NCBI RefSeq assembly: GCF_000160775.2 | Contig: NZ_CM001024.1 | Coordinates: 2,479,241-2,543,240, forward strand | Direction of reading: 5' to 3' | Source of the DNA: Aeromicrobium marinum DSM 15272 | Lineage (GTDB): Bacteria > Actinomycetota > Actinomycetes > Propionibacteriales > Nocardioidaceae | DNA length: 64,000 nucleotides | Part shown: piece by piece, positions 7,212-15,380 of the stretch | Layout: every line of letters starts with the position of its first letter | How positions within the stretch are numbered: the stretch's first letter is position 1 | The notes under the pieces: generated by a model | Told to the model about the DNA's origin: nothing | Seen by the model: only the letters and a program-made list of their open reading frames with translations | Databases searched by the model: none | Translations under genes and position numbers: made by a program

Positions 7212-8516
7212 ATGCGTGAGGATCAGGCCATGTCGCCGCCGGAGGAGTCCGCGCCGTATCAACTCCTGCCGCCGCTGACTCCCACGGAGTTCGAGGCTTT
7301 GAAGGCCGACATCCAGGCTCGCGGCGTGCAGGTGGCGATCGAGTTCGACGAGCACGGCAATGTCCTCGATGGCCACCACAGGCTGCGGGCTTGTCGCGAG
7401 ATTGGGCTGAAGAGATTCCCGCGTGTCGTCCGTGCAGGGATGACCGACGATGAGAAACGTGAGCATGCGTTGGCGTTGAACGCCCACCGGCGTCACCTCA
7501 CGCGGGCCGACCGGCGCCGCCTCGTGGCCGACCTACGCGAACTGGGGTGGAGCATCCGCAGGATCGCTGCGGCCACCAGCACCAGCGTCGGAACGGTGAC
7601 GGCTGACTTGTCAGTTGTTCAGATTCGAACACCTGGCGTTGTCGTCGGCTCCGACGGGAAGCAGTACAAGGCTTCCCGTCCGCGCCGGCCCACCTCCGTG
7701 CTGGTGACAACAGAGCGCCAGCAGCAGGCCGCGTCCGAAGCACTCGTGGCTCTGGGTGAGCGGGCGCCGGCAGCGCACACCGATCTGCGGCGGCTCGAAC
7801 GGCTTCGCCGTGACCAACGATCCGCCGAGGCGAGGCAGGCGAGCCGGGACGCGTCCCGGCCGCTGATCGGTGGTGCCGAGATCCGCCACTGTTCGATCCG
7901 GGACCTGACGATCCCGCCTGGCGCGGTCAGTTTGGTGTTGACCGATCCGCCGTACAGCGGCGCCGATGTGCAGGCCGGGATCTACCGGGACCTCGCCGAG
8001 TTCGCTGGCCGCGTGCTGGCACCAGGTGGCTGGTTGGTCGCGTACTCCCCCACGATGTTCCTGCCTCAGGTGCTGACCGACCTCAGCACGTCCGGGCTGA
8101 CCTACTGGTGGCAGTACGTCATCGTGTTCCCGCAGCATCCGGTGCAGCAACGCACCCGCGCATTGGCTTCGGCGTACCGGTCGGTGGTCGTGTTCCGTCA
8201 ACCCGGCGACACCAGCCTGCCGGCCTTCACCGTGGATGTCCTTCCGGGCGCCGGCCGAGCTAAGGACACGTCCCACCCGTGGCAGCAGGCCGCTGGGGAA
8301 ACCCGTCCGCTCATCGAAGCCCTCACCGAACCCGGCGATTTCGTGGTGGACCCGTTCTGCGGCACCGGATCGTTTGGGCTCGATGCGACCGGTCTTGGTC
8401 GGCGGTTCATCGGCGCCGACATCGACGCTGGCCATGTCGACCTGGCCCGTTCTCGGCTCGCCGACGGGTCGGCTGGACCGAGTAGGCGCACGACGGACGA
8501 GCCTGCGGGGCGTTAG
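7212..8516 (+). CDS. ParB-like domain fused to a DNA methyltransferase
   Basis: This is a 434-residue two-domain protein. Residues 20-130 match the ParB/Spo0J nuclease-like fold: a GNVLDGHHRLRACREIG segment followed by an HTH-like part (WSIRRIAAATSTSVGTVTADL). Residues 230-420 form a beta-class methyltransferase with catalytic TDPPYSG and the SAM motif DPFCGTGSFG. Fusions of this kind are found on phages and integrative elements, where they probably modify element DNA. ATG 7230 (MSPPEE, GAGG 8 nt upstream) is an equally good start. It is the only rightward gene in this stretch and meets the next gene tail to tail, with overlapping stops. Confidence 0.85.
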   Translation: MREDQAMSPPEESAPYQLLPPLTPTEFEALKADIQARGVQVAIEFDEHGNVLDGHHRLRACREIGLKRFPRVVRAGMTDDEKREHALALNAHRRHLTRADRRRLVADLRELGWSIRRIAAATSTSVGTVTADLSVVQIRTPGVVVGSDGKQYKASRPRRPTSVLVTTERQQQAASEALVALGERAPAAHTDLRRLERLRRDQRSAEARQASRDASRPLIGGAEIRHCSIRDLTIPPGAVSLVLTDPPYSGADVQAGIYRDLAEFAGRVLAPGGWLVAYSPTMFLPQVLTDLSTSGLTYWWQYVIVFPQHPVQQRTRALASAYRSVVVFRQPGDTSLPAFTVDVLPGAGRAKDTSHPWQQAAGETRPLIEALTEPGDFVVDPFCGTGSFGLDATGLGRRFIGADIDAGHVDLARSRLADGSAGPSRRTTDEPAGR

Positions 8517-9322
8517 GACTCGTGGGTGATCGGTTCGCCGCCGGTCAGCACTCTCAGGGCTGCTCGCCCGTCGCGGCGCTGGTCGTCTGTCAGCGGCAAC
8601 CAGGCTGGATGTGACGGGTCGGCGAGGTGTTGAGTGAGGTGCCGCAGGCGCGTCCCGTCGCTTCCTGACCTCGGCTTCTCAAGCTCAGCCCAAGGGTCAT
8701 CCAGACAACTCAGCAGCACTGCGGCGTCTTGCAGGTGTCGCTCGGGGTTTCTCGAGTCGGCGAGGTGCGCGGCGGCCTTGAGGATGAGCGCACCGAAGAC
8801 TCCCGGCACACTGACCACAACTGGCCGGTGGGGGTCGATGGTCAGGTTGGCGTTGACCGTTCGTCGTAGCGCTTGGGTGCCGCCGGCGATCCCCACCATC
8901 TGGTATCCCAGCAGTTTCTCCCGGGCTGCCGGGGCAGCGTGGTCGGCGACCACCAGATCGACCACGTCCACCTGTTCGGTCCCCCGCGGCGGCCCGGCAG
9001 GCACAGCGGTCCGGTGGAACCGGTGCGCGGCGGGGTTGCGCGGATCGATTGGCGGCGCCAGTTCGTACCCCAGCGACGCCAAGGCGCGGGCGATGGCGGC
9101 GGGCCGGCCGCGTCCGGTCTCCACGTGTACGAGCATGTCGATGTCGGTGGTGGGGCGGATCGCGTCGATGCCTGTATGGATGGCGTGGAGTTGGACCATG
9201 AGCCCGCCGACCAATGACCACGACGTCGGTTCCAGAACTTCGGCGATCTCGGCAACGTTCGGCCACGGCTCACCCCACCCGCCGGACGGTGACGCCACGG
9301 TGATGGTCTGGCGCTGACTCAT
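8513..9322 (-). CDS. AbiEii-like nucleotidyltransferase, putative toxin
   Basis: This 269-residue protein has the minimal nucleotidyltransferase signature RPTTDIDMLV near residues 55-64, in which the two aspartates bind metal and NTP. The wider fold resembles AbiEii/AbiGii toxins, which are known to block growth by nucleotidylating tRNA or another target. Its start overlaps the stop of the HTH gene upstream (ATGA), the usual antitoxin-toxin arrangement. Its stop codon overlaps that of the convergent ParB-methyltransferase gene. Phage defence or island stabilisation is a likely role but not proven. Confidence 0.65.
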   Translation of the reverse strand: MSQRQTITVASPSGGWGEPWPNVAEIAEVLEPTSWSLVGGLMVQLHAIHTGIDAIRPTTDIDMLVHVETGRGRPAAIARALASLGYELAPPIDPRNPAAHRFHRTAVPAGPPRGTEQVDVVDLVVADHAAPAAREKLLGYQMVGIAGGTQALRRTVNANLTIDPHRPVVVSVPGVFGALILKAAAHLADSRNPERHLQDAAVLLSCLDDPWAELEKPRSGSDGTRLRHLTQHLADPSHPAWLPLTDDQRRDGRAALRVLTGGEPITHES

Positions 9323-9990
9323 CGGTCAGCGCCCAACGCGGCGGTGAGGACTTGTAGACCGGCCGCCCGTTCACGGGTGTCCAAGGAGTCGGCGAGGTCA
9401 AGCCCAGCCAGCACTTCCCCCGCTGCCGCGATCTGCCGGATGGTCTCAGGGTCGAAGGAGGTGACTCGCAGGGTCACGTTGCTCGTTGTGCCAGTTCCTT
9501 CGGTCAGGTTGTACCGGCTCACCAGGTCGTCGAACACGTCCGAGGTCACGTAGCCGTCAGCGGTCGCACGCGTCTGCGTGGCGAGGTCACCGACCGCTTC
9601 GCCGCTCCCCGTCGTCACGATCTCGGCGGCGATGCGGTCGACAGCGGCCCGGTGACCCTGAAGGAGGTGCACGTGTGCGCGGTTTCGGGTGCGGGCCACC
9701 AGTTCCTCGGCCGTCATGCTGCGCAGGCTCGTTCGCAGACGCGACACCTGAGGTTGACCTAACCAGGTCGCCTCCACTGCGGACAGCGACGCGATCGCGG
9801 CCCAGGCAGTGTGTCCTTGCCAGGCACGCCGTCGGTGCGCGCTGCGGGTCGCTTCGAGCCGCAGCACCGACTCGAGGTCTACCCGTGCGGGCCCTACTGC
9901 AGTGATCTGCCCTGCCGCGGCGTATCGCTGGACCTGACGCACCGACACCCCAAGCCTGACGGACGCGTCTCGCACGCTCACGAGGCTCAT
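9319..9990 (-). CDS. HTH protein, putative antitoxin of the nucleotidyltransferase
   Basis: This 223-residue protein opens with an excisionase/MerR-type helix-turn-helix (MSLVSVRDASVRLGVSVRQV, residues 1-20) followed by a helical body. It overlaps the toxin gene by 4 nt. ATG 9990 is preferred over GTG 10008 because the 10000-10013 inverted repeat and a -10-like element (ACTATCC) lie immediately upstream, suggesting a leaderless transcript. By analogy with AbiEi it would neutralise the toxin and repress the operon, but it does not closely resemble canonical AbiEi. Confidence 0.6.
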   Translation of the reverse strand: MSLVSVRDASVRLGVSVRQVQRYAAAGQITAVGPARVDLESVLRLEATRSAHRRRAWQGHTAWAAIASLSAVEATWLGQPQVSRLRTSLRSMTAEELVARTRNRAHVHLLQGHRAAVDRIAAEIVTTGSGEAVGDLATQTRATADGYVTSDVFDDLVSRYNLTEGTGTTSNVTLRVTSFDPETIRQIAAAGEVLAGLDLADSLDTRERAAGLQVLTAALGADR

Positions 9991-9999
9991 ACGGATAGT

Positions 10000-10013
10000 G
10001 TCGCACAAGCGAC
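10000..10013. promoter_or_regulatory. Inverted repeat, candidate autoregulatory operator
   Basis: GTCGC at 10000-10004 and its complement GCGAC at 10009-10013 flank ACAA, 10 nt upstream of the putative antitoxin start. The placement fits autorepression by the HTH protein. Confidence 0.4.
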
Positions 10014-10090
10014 GCTAACCATCAACAACCGGACGGTGGGACGGCAGCCCGACAACTGGTGTCAGGCTGCCGCCCCACCTTGCGGCCGGG

Positions 10091-10456
10091 TCAGCGCTTC
10101 GTCAGTGGGGACTGACTTGCCAGGATCTCGGTGGCCTCGGGCGTGAGTTGACCGCTGATGATCCACCGCCGTCGATCATCGGCCGTGATCCGAACCTTGA
10201 ACCCGCCGTCGTCGTAGACGTAGATGCCCTGCTTGGAGACGTACGAGAAGAGTTTGCGACCTCCGCCCGTGCGGATTCCGGCTTCCAGAACGAAGAGCAT
10301 GACCCACATGTGGACGCCCACCAGCACCATGTCCGACAGGAACTCCTGATCTTCGTCGCGGTCGAGCCTGATGGCTGCGGTCCAGCGTGGATCGATCGAA
10401 CCGCGCTGGGCGGCTCGATCGATGGTGCCCAGAACAAGCTGGGATGAATCTGACAT
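10091..10456 (-). CDS. Hypothetical 121-residue protein
   Basis: The protein is not recognised. The start ATG has a GGAGG site 8 nt upstream. The central part is hydrophobic (VLVGVHMWVMLFVLEAGI, about 45-62), possibly one membrane helix or a buried core, followed by a beta-rich part (GIYVYDDGGFKVRITADD). A TATCGGCAGCCGC box lies at 10509-10521 on the opposite strand, as upstream of other island genes. It appears to stand alone. Confidence 0.55.
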   Translation of the reverse strand: MSDSSQLVLGTIDRAAQRGSIDPRWTAAIRLDRDEDQEFLSDMVLVGVHMWVMLFVLEAGIRTGGGRKLFSYVSKQGIYVYDDGGFKVRITADDRRRWIISGQLTPEATEILASQSPLTKR

Positions 10457-10650
10457 TTTGCTGCCTCCGTGAACTCTGACCGAGACCTTGTGTGCCGGTC
10501 ACCTTCCTTATCGGCAGCCGCAGCACCAGAAGTGCGAGAACCGAACTGCTTCGGCGATCTCACCGCTAAACGAGGGAGAATCGGCCGACGTCGACCCCCG
10601 CCACCAGGCGAGCACCACCCGTCCGAAGTAGACCTACGAACCCTGTCGGG

Positions 10651-11667
10651 CTACGGGGCCGGGAAGGTGAGCACGCTGACGCGTCCGTGATGGCGATCCG
10701 CCGCCTGGGCGACCCGGGTGGATGCTTCGCCCGGTGGGGCGATCACTGTGGTCCGGCTGAAGAGGTACGTGTCCGCGAGGTGGTCGAAGACAGCGGCCAG
10801 CGCCACGACCGGGTCGGGGTCGGTCCATACGAAGTAGGCGTCGGCCCACGCCTGGCTACCGGCGTCGAGATCGGGGCGCTCCACAACGAACGTCGGCAGG
10901 ATCCGTTGGTGGCCGACCTCGGGGTGCTGCTCGCTGGGGCTCAGGACCGTAGCCCAGCGGCCAGGTCCCGACGGCAATGGCGCGGCAGTTGGCTTGGTCC
11001 GAGTGGGGAGCCTAGGGAGTGCCGGCGTCATCGCGGGTGTTGGTGCGGGTGCGTCGACCCGGTGGTTGGTGAGGATCTCTGTTCCGCTGACGAGCACTCC
11101 GGGTGTGATCGACGGCAGCACCTGCCCCACGAGAGCACCGATGAGCAGTTCGTGGAACGCAATCAAGTCCGCGGTGATCTCCCTTGCAGGAGCGTGGGGC
11201 AGGCCGACGAGTTGGGCCCCGTGGGCGGTGAGCCACCGGACCCGTCTGCCGCCATGCAGTTGGGCTGAGGCGACGGCGCCGGCCTGTTGCAGGACGAGCA
11301 AGTGGTTGCGCAGCGAGCCGCGCGACACCGTCCCACCTGTCTGCCAGCTACGGAGTCCAGCCAGCGATTCATCGGTGACCGGACCCCATTTCCAGAGTTC
11401 TTTCGCGATCGCCCGCTGCGTGGGCGTCAGGTGCACCGTCGAAGGTTCCAGACACGGCACCATCAATAGGCGCTCGCTTGAACCATTGTCGTCCCGCTGG
11501 TCGGGGTCAGCCCGGATGGCTTCGCTGGCGATGGACTGCTCGAACCAACCGGTGTCCGCGTCGGCATCCGCGGCTGGGGTGGGTGCTGGCCAGACGGTCG
11601 GGACGGAACCGAACGGCGATGGCACCTCGTTCGCCTGGAAGGTGTTGGGCAGCGGTGGGGTGGTCAT
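10651..11667 (-). CDS. Winged-helix protein related to replication-relaxation proteins
   Basis: This 338-residue protein has an acidic/proline-rich N terminus (about 1-75), then a winged-helix region (about 80-150; LTPTQRAIAKELWKWG, then SLRNHLLVLQQAGAV) and a C-terminal alpha/beta part. It is coupled by an ATGA overlap to the gene upstream, which encodes a clear replication-relaxation protein of identical length and order of parts. The two therefore look like diverged paralogues. Such proteins accompany plasmid and integrative-element replication or transfer genes. The exact role is unknown. Confidence 0.55.
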   Translation of the reverse strand: MTTPPLPNTFQANEVPSPFGSVPTVWPAPTPAADADADTGWFEQSIASEAIRADPDQRDDNGSSERLLMVPCLEPSTVHLTPTQRAIAKELWKWGPVTDESLAGLRSWQTGGTVSRGSLRNHLLVLQQAGAVASAQLHGGRRVRWLTAHGAQLVGLPHAPAREITADLIAFHELLIGALVGQVLPSITPGVLVSGTEILTNHRVDAPAPTPAMTPALPRLPTRTKPTAAPLPSGPGRWATVLSPSEQHPEVGHQRILPTFVVERPDLDAGSQAWADAYFVWTDPDPVVALAAVFDHLADTYLFSRTTVIAPPGEASTRVAQAADRHHGRVSVLTFPAP

Positions 11668-12680
11668 CGGGCGGTGAGTCCGCTGCGCGCATCGGGCGCC
11701 CAGGCCCGCAGCATGACCTTGTCGGTTGCGCCGACCGCGGCCGCAGCCCTCTCGATCAGGCGCCAGACAGTGGGCTGATCGGTGTAGTACACGACCACGT
11801 CCACGTCGTCGGCATCGCGGTACAGCGCGAGGATCTGCTTAAGCTTGCGTGGTGGTTTGCGACTCAGCTCGAGTTCGATCGCTGCCCGCCGGGCCCTGCC
11901 CGAGAAGTTTGGCATCAAGATGAGGTCGGGTGTGTGGCTGGGTGCGGCCCGAACGGGTCCCGGGCGACCGTGATCGGCCTGATACTGCAGCGCGGCCATG
12001 TTCTTTGAAGTTCGGTCACCGATCAGAATCTCGGTCTCGGTCACGACCGTCTCACCGTGCTTCTCGAAGAAGATCCCCAGATCAGTCAGCCCCAGGGTGT
12101 GGGTGACCGTGCTCGGCTTCATGTCCAGCGGTGCTCGGCGGTCGGCTCCCAGGAACTCGACCGCGTCGGCTGTCACCTGCCAGATCTTCATTGGAGTGAC
12201 GATGACCTCGTGCTGCTCCACCAGCTTCTGGGCGTGCAGTTTGCGCAGGCGCCTGCGCAACGAGTCGCGGTTGATGTCGAGCGCGAAGGCCATCTGGTCG
12301 TAGGTCGCGAAGCGGTACCGGGCCAGGAACACCATCAGCTCCTTGTCCCTGTCCATGAGTCGCATCCCCGGCCCCGCAGGGGCCTTGGGGCGGAGGGCCT
12401 GGACCACCCCTGCCCCCGCAGCGGGGGCAGGACCCCCGGGTACCGGGGCCTCCCCCGGGGGCACGACCGGGGGCCCCGCCGGGGCCGCCCCCGCGACGTT
12501 CCCGGGGGTGGGTTCACCGGGGGTTGCCCCCGCGGGGGCGGGGGCCGGTTCGGGTGCGGGGGCCCCCGGGGGTCGGGATCCGGGGCGGGGAGCCACCGGG
12601 TGTGGGGCTGCGGTGCTGCGGGGAGGGAGCGAGACGGGCAACCCCACTGGGTGCCGGCGGGCTGCTGGGCGGTCAGACAT
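11664..12680 (-). CDS. Replication-relaxation family protein
   Basis: This 338-residue protein resembles the actinobacterial replication-relaxation family (named from plasmids; molecular activity not established). Residues 1-100 are a low-complexity proline/alanine/glycine tail encoded by an extremely GC-rich tract. Residues 105-180 form a winged helix (RYRFATYDQMAFAL, RDSLRRRLRKLHAQKLV). The C-terminal domain contains TPDLIL followed by AIELELSRK, the spacing of a PD-(D/E)XK nuclease-like fold. GGAGA lies 6 nt before the ATG. It leads a two-gene operon. Confidence 0.7.
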   Translation of the reverse strand: MSDRPAARRHPVGLPVSLPPRSTAAPHPVAPRPGSRPPGAPAPEPAPAPAGATPGEPTPGNVAGAAPAGPPVVPPGEAPVPGGPAPAAGAGVVQALRPKAPAGPGMRLMDRDKELMVFLARYRFATYDQMAFALDINRDSLRRRLRKLHAQKLVEQHEVIVTPMKIWQVTADAVEFLGADRRAPLDMKPSTVTHTLGLTDLGIFFEKHGETVVTETEILIGDRTSKNMAALQYQADHGRPGPVRAAPSHTPDLILMPNFSGRARRAAIELELSRKPPRKLKQILALYRDADDVDVVVYYTDQPTVWRLIERAAAAVGATDKVMLRAWAPDARSGLTAR

Positions 12681-13428
12681 GGGATTCTCCGATCCACGGT
12701 CACTCAGGGTGGTGGCCGATCAGGCAACGCCCTTGGTGGCGTTAGACCTTCTCTAACGCCAGCGAACGTTGTTTTTGTCGGCCGCGGATTTCACCGTGAA
12801 CACCCCCGAAAAGTGCTACATCAGGTGTTCACCCAGGTGTCCGCCTACCCGCCCACTCGGGTGGACACCTTTCGGATCCTCCACCCTGTGATTGCAGCAC
12901 TTTTGGCCATCCAATCGGGCTGTCAGCACGCGACTTACCTATGGGAGGGTCGGCACCTCGCGCCAGCCTGAGTCGGTGTAGCGCCATCGCGCGGTCCCCC
13001 GGCGGGCCTTGTGCCCGACCACGCAGTTCGCCACCGTGTCAGCGGAGCCCGGTCGGCACGACCTCCAGTCGACCGGAGTCCGTCAGGTCATGGTCGAGGG
13101 ACCCGTCGGGCCCATCGCACTACGGTCGCCGTCTTCTGACAGGCTCGTCGGACCCCGAGCTCTAGCCCCCGGGTCGTCTGCGGTCCCCCGGTCCCCCACG
13201 GGGCCCGAATCGCGTCCCCGGGGGCAATCACCCCTGCCCCGCTCGGGTGGCCCGGGGACCCCCGGGACCCCCGCCGCGTTGCCCGGGGCACCCCCGCAAC
13301 AGGGTGGGCCGGGGGCACCGGTGCCCCACCCCCTCCCCGGGGGTCCGGGCCCCGGGACTCTTGGTGGACGCGACCGCCGAGCGGACTGGATGACGTCGTG
13401 AGTGGTCGTCGCTGCGGTAGGGCGGGTT
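12681..13428. promoter_or_regulatory. Long intergenic region: hairpin array plus GC-rich tract
   Basis: No gene is supported. Near the replication-relaxation gene there is a 9-bp stem with a 5-nt loop (GGCGTTAGA 12738-12746 / TCTAACGCC 12752-12760), then GTGAACACC 12796-12804 / GGTGTTCAC 12824-12832, then GGTGTCC 12836-12842 / GGACACC 12863-12869. Three inverted repeats within 135 bp suggest an origin or a complex operator. From about 13160 to 13370 the sequence is almost pure C and G with CCCCGGG blocks. Confidence 0.55.
13160..13370. repeat. GC-rich low-complexity tract (CCCCGGG type)
   Basis: Runs of C and G with repeated CCCGG/CCGGG blocks dominate this stretch. Similar tracts lie at 12370-12600 (inside a coding region), 15220-15345 and 16310-16440. 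Confidence 0.6.
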
Positions 13429-14727
13429 TCACGCGGGGCGAACGTCTGCGATTCGTCTACCGATGGTCCTGATGTGGGGTTTCGTTACGCCGGCTTTGTG
13501 AGCGTAGGCGGGCCAGTTTGCGATGGCGTCGAGGACCTGGTCGGTGACTTGCTCGTATCGGGGGACTTCGAACTGGTCGCCGAATCGGTTGAGGTCGGCG
13601 CGCTTGATGTCGGTGAATTTTCCTCCGACGGACATCAGGTGTTGCCGCAGCCACTGGTTGTCGGGGTTGAAGGCGTAGGTGATGTCGTAGGCGGGGGCGA
13701 GTCGCCAGGTGCCGTCGGGGTCCATCAGGAAGGAGAAGTTTTTGGTGTGGTCATCGCAGTTCGACGCGGCGATGTTGAAGACCATGCGGCGGAAGGCCTG
13801 TTCGCGGGCGGCGGGTCCAAGGCCGAGGTTGTCGCACATCAGGAGGTAGGAGGCGTAGTCGTGGGTTGCCTGTTGGTTGAAGTCCAGGGCGCCGAGTGCG
13901 CACAGTGACTGCATGTGGGTGCGGGTGCCGTCGGGTGCCCGGTCGAAGCGTTTGGTCATGAAGTGGGCTCGGCCGCCCTCCTGGAGCAGGAAGGTTTCGG
14001 CCATGTCGATTCCGGCGGCTCGCGCCATCAGACTGTAGGCGTACTCGATCCGTCCGTACTGTTGGCTGTCGCCCAGTTGCGGGTCAGCGCCCACCCCGTC
14101 GAACTTCACCAGCCACCGCTCGAACCGGTCGGGGACCGCGATGTTCCCGGCCAGCATGTCGCCGGTGGAACGGTCCCAAGCGATGACTGCTTTGGCCCGG
14201 GCGCCACCAGCAGACGTACCGACAGTCAGGAGCCGGTTCAGCACGTCGGTGTGCTGATGGCCCTGAAGGTTGCCCTCGATGGCGGCGCGCGCGGCGACGA
14301 CGAGATCGGCCATCACCACAGCCGTCGGGTCCGCCGCGCCTCGGCCGGTGTCGGGGTGGAAGGTGAGCGCACCCATCCCCCGATCACCGACGTACGCGAG
14401 TCGGTCCAACGCCGTCACCGCGTCACGGGCCACGCCCTCGCGCGCCAGGTAAGCGTCGATGATCGCGTTGCCGAACCCATCGGGGATCGAGTCGGCCAAC
14501 ATCGGCGGAAGACGGCGAAACGTTTCGGCCGACAGAGCCGGGAAAGTGAAGATCCTCGACCGGTTAGTGGTGGGCATCAGCGACGGTGCGAGTTCGACCC
14601 GCGCGCGAGTCCACGACGGTTCGTACTCGAACACGTAGGCACCCGACCGTGGGTCCGCGGCGACCGCGCCCACCGGTTTCCCCCACGCCTGCACACGCAA
14701 CACCTCCACCGGCTGATACACCATCAC
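13429..14727 (-). CDS. hipA: HipA-family serine/threonine kinase toxin
   Basis: This 432-residue kinase is of the HipA type, which arrests growth by phosphorylating an aminoacyl-tRNA synthetase or similar target; the target here is unknown. Visible parts are the HipA N-terminal subdomain (1-120), the P-loop-like GGARAKAVI (174-182), the catalytic-loop motif NCDDHTKNFS (323-332) and the metal-binding APAYDIT (344-350), all conserved. Length is typical. The GTG at 14727 overlaps the antitoxin stop (GTGA); ATG 14724 with AGGGAGG upstream is an alternative. All key residues appear intact, so it should be active. Confidence 0.88.
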   Translation of the reverse strand: MMVYQPVEVLRVQAWGKPVGAVAADPRSGAYVFEYEPSWTRARVELAPSLMPTTNRSRIFTFPALSAETFRRLPPMLADSIPDGFGNAIIDAYLAREGVARDAVTALDRLAYVGDRGMGALTFHPDTGRGAADPTAVVMADLVVAARAAIEGNLQGHQHTDVLNRLLTVGTSAGGARAKAVIAWDRSTGDMLAGNIAVPDRFERWLVKFDGVGADPQLGDSQQYGRIEYAYSLMARAAGIDMAETFLLQEGGRAHFMTKRFDRAPDGTRTHMQSLCALGALDFNQQATHDYASYLLMCDNLGLGPAAREQAFRRMVFNIAASNCDDHTKNFSFLMDPDGTWRLAPAYDITYAFNPDNQWLRQHLMSVGGKFTDIKRADLNRFGDQFEVPRYEQVTDQVLDAIANWPAYAHKAGVTKPHIRTIGRRIADVRPA

Positions 14728-15044
14728 GCCTCCCTGATGCGTCTGGGAGACGCGCGACGCGGCCGACGGACACCCTCGGTGGCCCGCGCAATCGCCAACG
14801 GGCTCACCTCAGGCACCTCGTGAACAGACTCCAACCACTCGACCCGACCCAGCGCGCGCGCGACCCGCACCACGGTCCGCAACGACGACCCCCGACCAGA
14901 CTCCAACGCCTTCAACGCGCTCAAACTCACCGACGCTCGATCTGCGACAGTCGCCTGGTCAAGATCCTGCTCCAAACGCAGCGCCCGGAACTGGGCACCC
15001 ACCCCGGCCTCCCACTCCTCCGTCGTCCGCCGTGAATAGTCCAT
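14724..15044 (-). CDS. hipB: HipB-like XRE-family antitoxin
   Basis: This 106-residue protein has an HTH_3 domain at about residues 15-75 (FRALRLEQDLDQATVADRA, SALKALESGRG) and a basic C-terminal tail (RRPRRASPRRIREA) that could contact HipA. It binds DNA and holds the toxin inactive in known HipBA systems. ATG 15044 is chosen because the HTH then sits at the normal distance from the N terminus; a longer in-frame extension reads through AT-rich promoter-like sequence. It is coupled to hipA by a 4-nt overlap. Confidence 0.82.
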   Translation of the reverse strand: MDYSRRTTEEWEAGVGAQFRALRLEQDLDQATVADRASVSLSALKALESGRGSSLRTVVRVARALGRVEWLESVHEVPEVSPLAIARATEGVRRPRRASPRRIREA

Positions 15045-15072
15045 ATTCAAACCATAACACGTTGATTGCACT

Positions 15073-15098
15073 CCAATAGTTGGCAAACAACCTATTGG
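15073..15098. promoter_or_regulatory. Near-palindrome upstream of hipB, candidate operator
   Basis: CCAATAGTT (15073-15081) and AACCTATTGG (15089-15098) form an inverted repeat with one extra C. It lies 29-54 nt upstream of the hipB start in a locally AT-rich stretch, the expected place for a HipB autoregulation site. Confidence 0.5.
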
Positions 15099-15380
15099 TG
15101 ATGAACAGGGACAGCCACGCTGCGGGACGCCCCAGCGGCCACCAGCCCAACCGGTCTCCCGGACCCTTTCCATCGGCTTGCCCCTCCTCCGCCGAAGGAG
15201 AACGTCGAAGGATCGTCCCCCGCCCCCGCTCGGGTCAGCCGGGAAGCCGACGCCCGGGCTCCGGGCGATCTGTGCCCCTCCCTGTCACCCGGCACCCCGG
15301 GTGCACCCGGTGACCCGGCGTTCCCGGGTACCCCGCCCCACAAAGGAGGGAACCGTGCGGGGGTTCGGGTTCGTGCGTTG
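15099..15380. other. Intergenic region with GC-rich tract
   Basis: No gene is visible. From about 15220 to 15345 the sequence is dominated by CCCGG/CCGGG blocks, including a short palindromic patch around CACCCCGGGTG. It resembles the tracts at 13160-13370 and 16310-16440. The stretch lies between hipB's promoter and the end of the next leftward gene. Confidence 0.45.

Noticed and set aside
12343-12756. Glycine/proline-rich plus-strand frame over the GC tract
   Set aside because: The composition is simply the CCCCGGG repeat read in another frame. The replication-relaxation frame on the minus strand is supported.
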